Shown here piece by piece: positions 36,611 through 45,324 of a stretch of 64,000 nucleotides of DNA; within the stretch, counting starts at the first letter, position 1; the number at the start of each line of letters is the position of its first letter. Below the pieces are notes generated by a model. That model was not told where the DNA came from. It worked only from the letters and a program-made list of their open reading frames with translations, and ran no database searches. The translations under genes were made by a program, and so were the position numbers. The DNA comes from Bacteroidales bacterium (lineage in GTDB: Bacteria; Bacteroidota; Bacteroidia; Bacteroidales; UBA932). The stretch spans positions 1-64,000 of the forward strand of contig JAKSJZ010000004.1 of assembly GCA_024401995.1 (NCBI GenBank), in the 5' to 3' direction.

Positions 36611-38320
36611 CTATTGTTTCAATTTGAATCTTTCGATGATTTTGTGAAGCCTCTCGTTCTGTGACAGGACGTTGGGCTTGAATCTGGAAGCATCTCCCCT
36701 GACAGTGGAGGTGGCGATGGCCTTGAATTTCTCGAAGGCCCCCTTCTTGAGCCTGAATACCGAAGGGGCCTTGAGCCTGAAGGAGTCCCTCTTGGACTTG
36801 TATTCGATATTGGTTTCCATCAGGGCCTCGTCGACGGCCTCGGCAAAGACCTGGGCGTCCTTCTGCGTGACGTCCCCACCCCTGAATTCGAAATACCAGT
36901 CGTATCTGCTCTCCTTCAGGTTGGCATAGGATACGTAGTAGTCCAGGTCGAGTCCGGTCTGCTCCTGCGCCTGTTCGACCGAGCCGATGAACTGGCCCTC
37001 GTAGAGCTTCTCGCCTGTAATCGACACTATTCCGTTGGTCTTGTGGACCAGATGGACGCGCGGCGTGTTGACGAACTTCGAGGATACCTGCAGCACGTCG
37101 TTCATATTGTAGCGGTAAAGGCCGCTTGTCGTCGTCACGTACGGGCAATAGCGTTCCCCTTCCTTCAATTCGTCCAGACACAGGAACGGGGCGTCGGGAT
37201 TGTCCGCGTCCGAGGCCTTGCGGAATTCGAAGAAGTTGAAATGCGGGAAAACCACCGTGTCCACCGAGTCGTCCAGCACAAGTCCGGCCCTGCATTCGGA
37301 CGCGAAATACGCCAGTTCCTGATGGATCATCCCATCCGGGAAAGAGTCTTCCAGCTTGTTGAGATATATTCTTGTATTGCCGCATTTCCAGGTGGAAAGC
37401 ACCTGCAGATTGGGCCAGAAGTGCTTGGGCTTAAGCGTACCGTACTTCGCCGCCAGGCCTTCCAGCTCGTCCGCCCTGCGCGGGTTGGGACGCATCGAGC
37501 GCCCGAGAGCCCTGCGTATTTCAGGGGCGATGTCCAACCCTTCGTTCAGCGTGCCGTTCCTTATGTCCCTGATGCATTCTTCCTTCCATTCATCCAGCGT
37601 ATTCTGAAGTTCCATCATCGTGGAGGGGTTCGCCGTTATCGCCAGGGTTATGTCCTTCTCCAGCGCGAAGCGCAGGACGGCATAATTGCGCGCAGTGTAA
37701 TCCGATATCTCGAATACGGGCGCGGGGACCGCGAAACGCCGGCGTATGAACCGCGGGCTGTTGTTCATCGTATAGGCCGACACCGACCCGTATGTGGCCC
37801 CGTCATCGGTATGGCCCTCAACCTTGCTGCCCACTATGCACAGGCTCCTGCCCGAATGTACCAGAGGCCTGAGCCGCATCAAATTGTACATCCATATCCT
37901 TGTCATACGGCCGAATGACAGCGATATGTACTCCTTCGACTCGGGTATCCATTTCGGCTCCCCGGTCGAGCCGGAAGTGGTCGCATACATCACGGGCTTT
38001 CCGGCGAACAGCACGTCGCTCTCCCCGGACTTCATCCTGTTGACATATGGCCTGACGTTCTCGTACTCCATCGCGGGGACCTTCTCCCGATAGCGCCTCA
38101 GCATCTCGTCGGGGTTGTCTGCAGCAAGTATGTACCTGAAGTCATAATCCTTTCCGAACGACGTCCCGGCATTTCTGCGCAGTATTTTCCGCAGAATTTT
38201 CATCTGTGACTTCCGCGGATCGGCGCTTGCCCTCTTCAGACCGAGATATCCGAGCCCTCCTGTCAGTGTCAGGGCCGTATTGACAAGACACAAACCTATT
38301 TTGTCAACAATCCTGCTCAT
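36611..38320 (-). CDS. GH3-family acyl-adenylate amido synthetase
   Basis: 569 residues across the whole GH3 fold. ATP/AMP-binding motif YATTSGSTGEPKWIPES (112-128), YTMNNSPRF, then a C-terminal subdomain with EKLYEGQFIGSVEQAQ. In plants GH3 enzymes join jasmonate or auxin to amino acids through acyl adenylates; bacterial members are mostly uncharacterised. No signal peptide; a weak hydrophobic N-terminal stretch (about 7-27). The HAD phosphatase and lipoprotein genes directly upstream share the operon (4-base overlap with HAD), which may hint at a shared pathway, but the substrate is unknown. Confidence 0.88.
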   Translation of the reverse strand: MSRIVDKIGLCLVNTALTLTGGLGYLGLKRASADPRKSQMKILRKILRRNAGTSFGKDYDFRYILAADNPDEMLRRYREKVPAMEYENVRPYVNRMKSGESDVLFAGKPVMYATTSGSTGEPKWIPESKEYISLSFGRMTRIWMYNLMRLRPLVHSGRSLCIVGSKVEGHTDDGATYGSVSAYTMNNSPRFIRRRFAVPAPVFEISDYTARNYAVLRFALEKDITLAITANPSTMMELQNTLDEWKEECIRDIRNGTLNEGLDIAPEIRRALGRSMRPNPRRADELEGLAAKYGTLKPKHFWPNLQVLSTWKCGNTRIYLNKLEDSFPDGMIHQELAYFASECRAGLVLDDSVDTVVFPHFNFFEFRKASDADNPDAPFLCLDELKEGERYCPYVTTTSGLYRYNMNDVLQVSSKFVNTPRVHLVHKTNGIVSITGEKLYEGQFIGSVEQAQEQTGLDLDYYVSYANLKESRYDWYFEFRGGDVTQKDAQVFAEAVDEALMETNIEYKSKRDSFRLKAPSVFRLKKGAFEKFKAIATSTVRGDASRFKPNVLSQNERLHKIIERFKLKQ

Positions 38321-38910
38321 TCGCCAGTAACCTTCAAATAATGCATACCGGAAGCGCTCGCCCCCAGGCCGTCAGTGTCGGCCCTGTCTCCGACCACAAC
38401 CACGGAATGCGGCTCCACCCCAAGCATATCCGCTATCTTCCGGAATGACTCGACGCAGGGCTTGAATCCGCCGAGCGCGAACGAATCCGTCACAATGTCG
38501 AAAAGTTCCGGACGGAGCCCCAGCGCGGCCAGTTTCTCCCCGGCGCAGTCATAATCCGAATAAAGCACAATTTTCTTCCCCTCGTCCTTCAAGGTCTCCA
38601 ACACGAACTTCGCCCAGCCATAGGCCCCGACGTTACGCAGCGCGGCCACTTGCGAAGGCATATAAGTATTGTAATACCAGTTCTTTGCATACTCCACACT
38701 CTTGCCCGACTTAAGCGAGAGCAGGATGAAGAAATGCTCCTTCAGGACATCTTTGCCGGGAAAGTCCAGACCCGCCAGACCGCGTCTGCTGCTCCTCTCG
38801 GCATACAGGAGCCGCAGGTGACGCAAGTTGCGCCATATCACGGCGGGAATCACCCTGTACCTCGAATACAGTGTTCCATCCAAGTCGAATATGACCGCCT
38901 GTATCTTCAT
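38317..38910 (-). CDS. HAD-superfamily phosphatase (phosphoglycolate phosphatase-like)
   Basis: 197 residues from ATG 38910 (TTG three codons upstream is less likely). Motif I FDLDGTLYSRY, motif II around LYSDYDC, motif III Lys in FKPCVESF, motif IV VGDRADTDGLGA. A helical cap lies at about 20-85. Typical small-molecule phosphatase of the Gph/YjjG class; substrate unknown. Sits between a lipoprotein gene (5-base gap) and GH3 (4-base overlap). Confidence 0.88.
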   Translation of the reverse strand: MKIQAVIFDLDGTLYSRYRVIPAVIWRNLRHLRLLYAERSSRRGLAGLDFPGKDVLKEHFFILLSLKSGKSVEYAKNWYYNTYMPSQVAALRNVGAYGWAKFVLETLKDEGKKIVLYSDYDCAGEKLAALGLRPELFDIVTDSFALGGFKPCVESFRKIADMLGVEPHSVVVVGDRADTDGLGASASGMHYLKVTGE

Positions 38911-38915
38911 GGCCT

Positions 38916-39944
38916 TCAATTGAATCTGACAGTCCTCAACGGACCGGCCCCTCCTCCGGGAAGCGTATCCACAACCGCAAAATAACGCACCTGCGGGTAT
39001 GCAATCCTGTGGGCGAAGGAATTATCGTCCCTCAATGTCCCGAATAATTCCCCGGCGGCAATGCGCCTGGTGTCATATACCTTGAGCCGTTCGGAGATGA
39101 GCCCCGCATACTTCAGGGACTTCTCGCCGAGCGCGGAACGTACGACGGAAACATCCTGTCCGAATGAATCTTCATCCGTCATATAACCGTCCAGCACGAA
39201 GGCATCCACCCTGCCGCCGGCTCCGGAAGCAATCCAGCCGTCAAGTGCGGGGAAAAGGGGATGAGCGTTCCTAAAGTCGCAGGATACGGCAACGATGCGG
39301 CACTTTTCCGGTGCATCAGCTATGAGACGGTAGTATGGCTGCGAGACGGTGTCCTCCAGCGGAGATATGACGCAGATGTTTTCCGCACCGTCCGCCACTG
39401 CGGCCTCGAGGGCTTTTTCGAGAGGAAACAACGTCTTAAGGGCGCAACCGGTAAAGTTCACAACCGTATCGACGTCTCTTCTCTGCGCAACTTCGAGAGG
39501 TGAAGTGAATACCAGAATCTTGGCTCCTGCCCTGCTGCCGCCGCCCTGCGCGTCATAGCGGCTGACGCAGAACACGGTATCGAGCGAAGCCGCCAGGCTC
39601 GAAAGCGCAGAAGGCCTTACCCTCTCGTCGAGAATGCCGTAGATCATTTCTCCGGAGAAGTCGGGCAGCCCGTCGGAAAGGACGGAGCCGTCGACGTTGT
39701 CCCTGCCGTCGAATTCGGCAAGATACATACAAAGGGACCGGGCGCGCAGCGCATCGCCGCATACGTATATCGGGTTCTCGCCGACAGTCCTGTCACAAGC
39801 GCGCAAGAGCCTGATTTCGGTGCAGAAAGGGTCCTCGAGAATCCTCAGCGCCTCATCAGAGACCTCGTATCCCTCCTCGCTCCGGCCTCCCGTACAGGAC
39901 ACAAGGGTAATCACGGCAAATATTGTGTACAGTGTTTTTTTCAT
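38916..39944 (-). CDS. Uncharacterised lipoprotein, first gene of the GH3 operon
   Basis: 342 residues from ATG 39944 with a clear lipoprotein signal (MKKTLYTIFAVITLVSC, Cys17). The mature part alternates strands and helices like a two-lobed periplasmic-binding or type I receptor fold (IYVCGDALRARSLCMYL, ENICVISPLEDT, CRIVAVSCDFRNA, VDAFVLDGYMTDE), including a PLEDTVSQPYYR stretch. I do not recognise a named family. Leads the lipoprotein-HAD-GH3-exonuclease-rlmI operon; -7 element 8 bases ahead of the ATG. Confidence 0.8.
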   Translation of the reverse strand: MKKTLYTIFAVITLVSCTGGRSEEGYEVSDEALRILEDPFCTEIRLLRACDRTVGENPIYVCGDALRARSLCMYLAEFDGRDNVDGSVLSDGLPDFSGEMIYGILDERVRPSALSSLAASLDTVFCVSRYDAQGGGSRAGAKILVFTSPLEVAQRRDVDTVVNFTGCALKTLFPLEKALEAAVADGAENICVISPLEDTVSQPYYRLIADAPEKCRIVAVSCDFRNAHPLFPALDGWIASGAGGRVDAFVLDGYMTDEDSFGQDVSVVRSALGEKSLKYAGLISERLKVYDTRRIAAGELFGTLRDDNSFAHRIAYPQVRYFAVVDTLPGGGAGPLRTVRFN

Positions 39945-39952
39945 ATGGTCTG

Positions 39953-39960
39953 CAAAAATA
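39953..39960 (-). promoter_or_regulatory. -7 element (TATTTTTG) for the lipoprotein-GH3 operon
   Basis: Exact TAnnTTTG match on the minus strand, 8 bases before the ATG at 39944. Confidence 0.58.
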
Positions 39961-39971
39961 CAAAATTTCCC

Positions 39972-39979
39972 TATCTTTG
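39972..39979 (+). promoter_or_regulatory. -7 element (TATCTTTG) for aminotransferase-trpB
   Basis: Exact TAnnTTTG match 22 bases before the ATG at 40002; diverges from the element at 39953-39960. Confidence 0.58.
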
Positions 39980-40001
39980 CCCAATCATATTTTGAAGATA
40001 T

Positions 40002-41204
40002 ATGCCAAAAATAGCACACACCGCCTCCATAATGCCCGAATCGGCAATCAGGAAGCTCACACCCTATGCCGACCAGGCCAAGGCGGACGGCATAAAGGTT
40101 TACCATCTCAATATCGGGGCGCCGGACATCAAGTCCCCGTCCGGCGCGGTCAAGGCCTTGAAGGAATTCAAGTTTGACCACCTCCCCTACTCCAACTCCT
40201 CCGGCACGTTCGCCCTGAGGAGGGCCATAATCGAGAAATACTACAGGAGGATAGGCATCGACGTCGACATCGACGAGATGCTCGTGACGGTGGCCGGCAG
40301 CGAGGCGCTTACGATGGTATTCCAGGCCGTATGCGATCCGGATGACGAGGTGCTGGTGTTCGAGCCCTACTACTGCAACTACAACGCCCTCGCCCTGATG
40401 AACAGGGTGACGATAAAGGCGGTCCATACCGACATCTCCGAAGGCTTCAGGATTCCTCCCGTCGAAGAGCTTGAAAAGCACGTCACGCCCAGGACCAGAG
40501 CCATTCTTCTCTGCAACCCGGGCAATCCCACCGGTGTCCTTTACACCAAGGACGACCTTATGAAAATCGGTGATCTCTGCCGGCGCCACGATATTTTCCT
40601 CGTATCGGACGAGGCCTACCGGGAGTTCTGCTATACGGACGAACCATATCTTTCAGCCCTGCAGATTCCCGGATTGTCCCAGAACGTGATTCTTGTCGAC
40701 TCCGCCTCTAAACGCTACAATCTCTGCGGCGCACGCATCGGTTGCATAATCACCCATAACAAGGACGTGATGGGGGTTATGACAAGAATGGCCCAGGCGA
40801 GGCTCTGCCCTCCGGTACTGGGTCAGACAGTCACCTACGGCGCGCTGGACGCCGACAGGAAATACTTCGACGCTGTGCGCAAGGAGTACATCGCCAGACG
40901 CGACTTCACGCACGCCGCCCTCAACGCAATCCCCGGTGTCTTCGCCCCTCTGCCGACAGGAGCCTTCTATATGGTGGCAAAGCTTCCCGTAAAGTCAGCC
41001 GAGGACTTTGCCAAATGGCTTCTGACGGACTTCAGGCTCGACTCCGAGACCGTAATGATAACTCCGGCGGCTCCATTCTACAATACTCCCGGATGCGGTC
41101 TTGACCAGGCGAGGATTGCCTACGTACTGGAAGTGCCGGAGCTCAGGAAGGCGCTTCACATATTGGAAGAAGCGCTCAAGACATACAAGGACAACATTCA
41201 GTAA
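40002..41204 (+). CDS. PLP-dependent aminotransferase, class I/II
   Basis: 400 residues, fold type I. LNIGAPDIKSPSGAVKAL near the N-terminus, CNPGNPTGVLYTKDD, LVSDEAYREFCY and the Schiff-base lysine in VDSASKRYNLCGARIG (about 237), with the phosphate-binding Arg following. Similar to AspC-type enzymes acting on aspartate or aromatic amino acids. The trpB gene starts 3 bases after it, suggesting an aromatic amino acid role, as an inference only. Confidence 0.9.
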   Translation: MPKIAHTASIMPESAIRKLTPYADQAKADGIKVYHLNIGAPDIKSPSGAVKALKEFKFDHLPYSNSSGTFALRRAIIEKYYRRIGIDVDIDEMLVTVAGSEALTMVFQAVCDPDDEVLVFEPYYCNYNALALMNRVTIKAVHTDISEGFRIPPVEELEKHVTPRTRAILLCNPGNPTGVLYTKDDLMKIGDLCRRHDIFLVSDEAYREFCYTDEPYLSALQIPGLSQNVILVDSASKRYNLCGARIGCIITHNKDVMGVMTRMAQARLCPPVLGQTVTYGALDADRKYFDAVRKEYIARRDFTHAALNAIPGVFAPLPTGAFYMVAKLPVKSAEDFAKWLLTDFRLDSETVMITPAAPFYNTPGCGLDQARIAYVLEVPELRKALHILEEALKTYKDNIQ

Positions 41205-41207
41205 GAT

Positions 41208-42467
41208 ATGAACAATTACAGGGATTTCGACAATTACCTCAAGGAATACCCCACGGAAGACGGATGGTTCGGCCCCTATGGCGGTAATTATCTCGAGGAC
41301 GCGGAACTTGTCAAGGCATTCAGGGAATACGCAGAAGGCTACAATACCATAGCCCAGTCAGCACAGTTCATTTCCGAACTCAGGCGCATACGCAGGGAGT
41401 TCCAGGGCCGTCCGACCCCGCTGTACCACTGTCAGAGGCTCTCCAATCTGTTCGGAAAGACTCAGATTTACCTCAAGAGGGAGGATCTCAACCATACCGG
41501 AGCGCACAAGCTCAACCACTGTATGGGAGAAGGGCTTCTTGCCAAATATATGGGGAAGAAAAAACTCATTGCGGAGACTGGCGCCGGCCAGCACGGAGTG
41601 GCCCTTGCCACTGCTGCGGCATATTTCGGGCTGGAATGCGACATCTATATGGGTGAGGTGGACATCGAGAAACAGGCGCCCAACGTCGCAAGGATGAAGC
41701 TCCTCGGCGCAAGGGTGATACCCGTATCCACAGGCCTCAAAACCCTCAAGGAAGCGGTTGATGCGGCGTTTCAGGCATATTCCAAGGAATACAGGACAGC
41801 GATCTATTGCATAGGTACGGCCGCCGGTCCTCATCCTTTTCCACTGATGGTAAGAGACTTCCAGCAGGTGATCGGCGACGAGGCACGCTCCCAGTTCATC
41901 GATATGACCGGCCATCTCCCCGACAAGGTGATAGCCTGCGTGGGCGGGGGCTCCAATTCGATAGGAACGTTCATCCCCTTCCTTGCCGACCCTGTCGAAC
42001 TTTATGGCGTGGAGCCTCTCGGACGCGGTCCTGCGCTCGGTGACAATGCGGCGAGCATCACATTCGGGAAGGCCGGAGTGATGCACGGATTCAAGAGTTA
42101 TATGCTTTCCTGCCAGGACGGCTCCCCCGCTCCGGTTTATTCCAACGCCAGCGGCCTGGATTATCCTGCGGCAGGGCCGGAACACGCCCTTCTGCATGAC
42201 CTGAAACGTGTGAATTACGTCACGGTATCCGACGACGAGGCCATAGAGGCTCTCTTCCTGCTGTCAAGGGTGGAGGGAATCATCCCTGCCATCGAGAGCA
42301 GCCACGCTCTCGCCTACGCGCTCAAGGTTGCCCGCGAAGGCCGTCCCAACTCGGCTATAGTCACGCTGTCCGGCCGTGGAGACAAGGATCTCGACTTCGT
42401 GATAAACAAATACGGAAGCGGCAGGGAATTTCTGGAAAAACGCGGCATATCGCCGGATTTTCACTGA
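41208..42467 (+). CDS. trpB: Tryptophan synthase beta chain (no trpA adjacent)
   Basis: 419 residues. PLP lysine Lys101 in HTGAHKLNH, catalytic Glu123 in [19 protein letters not shown] for phosphate binding, LSGRGDKD at the end. It joins indole and serine to tryptophan. The motif [13 protein letters not shown] differs from classical TrpB1 (KINN), and no trpA is visible nearby; it is co-transcribed with an aminotransferase. It may be a stand-alone indole-salvaging form. Confidence 0.92.
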   Translation: MNNYRDFDNYLKEYPTEDGWFGPYGGNYLEDAELVKAFREYAEGYNTIAQSAQFISELRRIRREFQGRPTPLYHCQRLSNLFGKTQIYLKREDLNHTGAHKLNHCMGEGLLAKYMGKKKLIAETGAGQHGVALATAAAYFGLECDIYMGEVDIEKQAPNVARMKLLGARVIPVSTGLKTLKEAVDAAFQAYSKEYRTAIYCIGTAAGPHPFPLMVRDFQQVIGDEARSQFIDMTGHLPDKVIACVGGGSNSIGTFIPFLADPVELYGVEPLGRGPALGDNAASITFGKAGVMHGFKSYMLSCQDGSPAPVYSNASGLDYPAAGPEHALLHDLKRVNYVTVSDDEAIEALFLLSRVEGIIPAIESSHALAYALKVAREGRPNSAIVTLSGRGDKDLDFVINKYGSGREFLEKRGISPDFH

Positions 42468-42495
42468 ACCCCCTGCCGGCTTCAGTCAGCGGAAA

Positions 42496-43302
42496 CTATT
42501 TCGCTTCCGTAACGAGACGCACCGAACGTCCGACGCCCCTGTTGCCAACTCCGAAATAATCGGGCTGAACACCGCCGTCGCTGACGAAGAGAAGACGGTA
42601 TGCGTCATCATTTCCGCCCGCATCGGATGACCAGTAATGGCCGCCGTCTCCGGCTTCGGACACCACCGATTCGTTACGGTATCCGGCAGCGGGCAGGCAC
42701 ACGGCGCCGGCTTCCTGTGCGGATTTCCACGCGGCATTGTCATTGTAAAGGGTTTTCCTGTTGTTCCTGCTGACCCTTACGCCGTCATATCCGTCCGGAT
42801 AAAGGATGGCGCAGTTCTCCACGCCCCGTACCGTAACGCCGAGCTCGAACAACTTGTCGCGCTTGTCATTATGGAAATTGCCGAAACTGAACAGGTACAT
42901 CCACTCGTCCATCGTAAGCGTGCGCCAGGTGCCGTCCGCAATACCGTTCAATTCACAGTATGCGGCACCCCAATCCTTGAATGAATTGCCGTAAAAACCG
43001 GTGTAGGGCTCGACTGACTTGGGGCCATATCCCCAGGTGAAAAGACTTATGCGGGAAGCGCTCGCCGCACCGTTCTCCGCGCAGTCATACTGATGCTCGC
43101 CGAACGCCCAGACGGGGACATTTCCGGATATGTCGCAGATGAGATTACCTTTGGAAAACTGCACCTTCTTGGTGTCGCTGACGCTGAACACTCCGGGGAG
43201 CACGTCTTCATCCTTCGGGGCGATGCGCTCCGATTTTTTGCAGGAAGCCGCCATTCCTACGGTCAGAGCCGCGGCGGCAAACAGAACAATCTCCTTTTTC
43301 AT
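42496..43302 (-). CDS. Fibrobacter-type major paralogous domain lipoprotein
   Basis: 268 residues from the ATG at 43302; the frame extends nine codons more but the lipoprotein signal MKKEIVLFAAAALTVGMAASC (Cys21) fixes the start. The body has WRTLTMDEWMYLF, LPAAGYRN, HYWSSDAGGNDDAYRL and GRSVRLV, the conserved pattern of the Fib_succ_major domain found in Bacteroidota surface lipoproteins. Function unknown, possibly surface carbohydrate or host interaction. Single gene, no convincing promoter seen. Confidence 0.8.
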   Translation of the reverse strand: MKKEIVLFAAAALTVGMAASCKKSERIAPKDEDVLPGVFSVSDTKKVQFSKGNLICDISGNVPVWAFGEHQYDCAENGAASASRISLFTWGYGPKSVEPYTGFYGNSFKDWGAAYCELNGIADGTWRTLTMDEWMYLFSFGNFHNDKRDKLFELGVTVRGVENCAILYPDGYDGVRVSRNNRKTLYNDNAAWKSAQEAGAVCLPAAGYRNESVVSEAGDGGHYWSSDAGGNDDAYRLLFVSDGGVQPDYFGVGNRGVGRSVRLVTEAK

Positions 43303-43393
43303 TTGACCAATATATTTTTTATATCTCATTTATCGGAAACGACCTGCGAATGTACTCAAAAATACAGGAAAGAACAAATGAGGCCGTCGCTTT

Positions 43394-44113
43394 TCAAACC
43401 CGGGCGATTGCCAGCATAACGTTCATCAACACGTAAAGCGCAAACGAAAGCAGCACGGCCAGCGACCAGTTTGCGCCAGTGCCGAGCACAATGGCCGCCA
43501 GAATCAGCACGTTTATGATGAAGAAGATACGCTTCAGCATAAGCGGCCTCGGATCATCCTTCGAGAACTTCATCGAGAACATCGGCAGTCCGCACACAAG
43601 CAGGGCGCACAGTACCGCGCTCAGTACCGGTACGAACACGGGCCCGGCCATAAGTCCGCCCAGAAAGCCTGTCGGATTGAAGGCAACGTAGTATGAAAGG
43701 GACCCGCAAATCATCGCCGACGCCGGTGTCGGCAATCCTATGAAGGAAGAGTGCTGACGTTCGTCCACGTTGAATCTGGCCAGTCTTATGCCGCTGAACA
43801 CTGCAATCAGTAGCGGAATCCAGCAAAGCGGCGAATCGGAGAAAGTGCATACCTTCATCGCATTGTGAAGCATAAGTGCGGGCAGAAGCCCGAAGCTGAT
43901 GACATCAGCAAGCGAGTCCAGTTCCTTCCCAAGATCGGAATATGCGTGCAGGGCCCTGGCGGCGAGGCCGTCCAGAAAATCGAAAACAGCCGCCAGAATC
44001 ATCAGCGGGAAGGCCACTTCTATCCTTCCCTGAAGAGCGAACACCACCGCAACGGAGCCGGACAGCAGGTTCATCGACGTGATGCAGTCCGGAATGTATT
44101 TTATGATTCTCAT
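43394..44113 (-). CDS. pssA: CDP-diacylglycerol-serine O-phosphatidyltransferase
   Basis: 239 residues, about seven or eight membrane segments, with the CDP-alcohol phosphotransferase signature DGLAARALHAYSDLGKELDSLAD (DGxxAR...G...D...D). Makes phosphatidylserine, which Psd (56837-57493) decarboxylates to phosphatidylethanolamine; CdsA (57497-58324) supplies CDP-diacylglycerol. Start overlaps the pepC stop by 4 bases. Confidence 0.94.
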   Translation of the reverse strand: MRIIKYIPDCITSMNLLSGSVAVVFALQGRIEVAFPLMILAAVFDFLDGLAARALHAYSDLGKELDSLADVISFGLLPALMLHNAMKVCTFSDSPLCWIPLLIAVFSGIRLARFNVDERQHSSFIGLPTPASAMICGSLSYYVAFNPTGFLGGLMAGPVFVPVLSAVLCALLVCGLPMFSMKFSKDDPRPLMLKRIFFIINVLILAAIVLGTGANWSLAVLLSFALYVLMNVMLAIARV

Positions 44114-45252
44114 ATCCCAAGCTTCTCCCTTATCGATGCGGGCACCGCATCCTTATGTACAAGTATGTTCAGGGTCTGCCCCGCCATATACGCCTCGCTT
44201 ACATACCATATTCCCTTGTAAGGGCCTGTTTCGCCCCAGGAATTCTTTACTACGTAGAATTTCTTGCCATCCCTGTCGCGGGCTATGCCGTAGATATGCA
44301 TCCCGTGATCGTCCGTGAGGGTCTTGTTGTCATATTCTGTCTGACGCGACTCCTGGGTGGGCACGAGCTCGGCCCTGCTGCCGGACTCGTCATCCTTCTC
44401 TCCGGCCAGGAGCAGTGCGGTACCATCCTTGCGGCTGAAGCCCTTATGGCTTACGTCAGCCCCCCAGGCTACCGTATAACCGTTGTTCAGCGCATTGTCG
44501 ATGACCTGCATCATTTCCTCCAAAGGGAGGTTCCACGATTCGTCCTGCCTCCAGTTGTCCTCCACCTCCACAGCAAAGCCGGTGTAGAAAGGATGATGGA
44601 CGAATGAGGTGAAGTTGACATAGTCATCGGGGTTTATGCCCATCCGGTCCCTGTACGAAGCCGGGGTGTATTCCCTGCCGTCAACGCTGAACGTCTGCGG
44701 CTTCCGCCCGAGATATTCGTCGATTATCGCTCCGTAAGCCCGCTTCCAGGCCGTGGAGAGAGTCTTGTTGGGCCTGGACACTATAACATCCACAAACGCC
44801 TTGAGGACGGCGTCCAGTTCTGCCTGCACAGGCAGTTCGGTTCCGTAGTTCATCCCGCTCATCTCCGACTGCGGCACTATGCCGTGGTCGCGCACGACTT
44901 CAAGCACGTCTCCGCAACAGCTGCCCGCCGCAAACCTGAGGTTGCCGTCGAGCCTGACATACTTCACTCCCCTCTCGTAATAGGAGTTGCTGACGACGAA
45001 GAACTCGGAAAAATCGGGGTATTCCTCCGGATTGGAGATGCCATTTATCCTTATCGCCTCGGACTCCAGAAAACTTATCGTGGAGAAAGCCCAGCAGGTG
45101 CCCGACCTGTGTTGGTTCTTGACTGAAGTGACAGGGTTGGAGACAACGGTGGTGAAGGCCGGTTCAGCCTGTTTGCGGGCTTCCCTGGAGGAAGCGCAGG
45201 CTGCTTGGACGCACAGAATGAGTGCGGCAGCCGCAAGCATCTTTCTTATCAT
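44110..45252 (-). CDS. pepC: C1-family cysteine peptidase (bleomycin hydrolase/PepC-like), exported
   Basis: 380 residues from ATG 45252. Oxyanion Gln47 and nucleophile Cys53 in QHRSGTCWAF, histidine in DDHGMHIYGIA, asparagine in VVKNSWGE. The family is usually cytosolic, but here an N-terminal hydrophobic segment ends in QAAC (Cys19), a plausible lipobox, so it is probably exported. Papain-like aminopeptidase activity expected. Coupled with pssA downstream by 4-base overlap. Confidence 0.9.
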   Translation of the reverse strand: MIRKMLAAAALILCVQAACASSREARKQAEPAFTTVVSNPVTSVKNQHRSGTCWAFSTISFLESEAIRINGISNPEEYPDFSEFFVVSNSYYERGVKYVRLDGNLRFAAGSCCGDVLEVVRDHGIVPQSEMSGMNYGTELPVQAELDAVLKAFVDVIVSRPNKTLSTAWKRAYGAIIDEYLGRKPQTFSVDGREYTPASYRDRMGINPDDYVNFTSFVHHPFYTGFAVEVEDNWRQDESWNLPLEEMMQVIDNALNNGYTVAWGADVSHKGFSRKDGTALLLAGEKDDESGSRAELVPTQESRQTEYDNKTLTDDHGMHIYGIARDRDGKKFYVVKNSWGETGPYKGIWYVSEAYMAGQTLNILVHKDAVPASIREKLGI

Positions 45253-45267
45253 AAGCTTAAAATTTTC

Positions 45268-45275
45268 CAAAATTA
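45268..45275 (-). promoter_or_regulatory. -7 element (TAATTTTG) for pepC-pssA
   Basis: Exact TAnnTTTG on the minus strand, 15 bases before the pepC ATG. Confidence 0.55.
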
Positions 45276-45307
45276 ACAAGAAATCCCGAAATCACGCGGA
45301 AATTTGT

Positions 45308-45315
45308 TAAATTTG
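45308..45315 (+). promoter_or_regulatory. -7 element (TAAATTTG) for amylase run
   Basis: Exact TAnnTTTG ending 9 bases before the ATG at 45325. Confidence 0.57.
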
Positions 45316-45324
45316 GGGGCCGAT

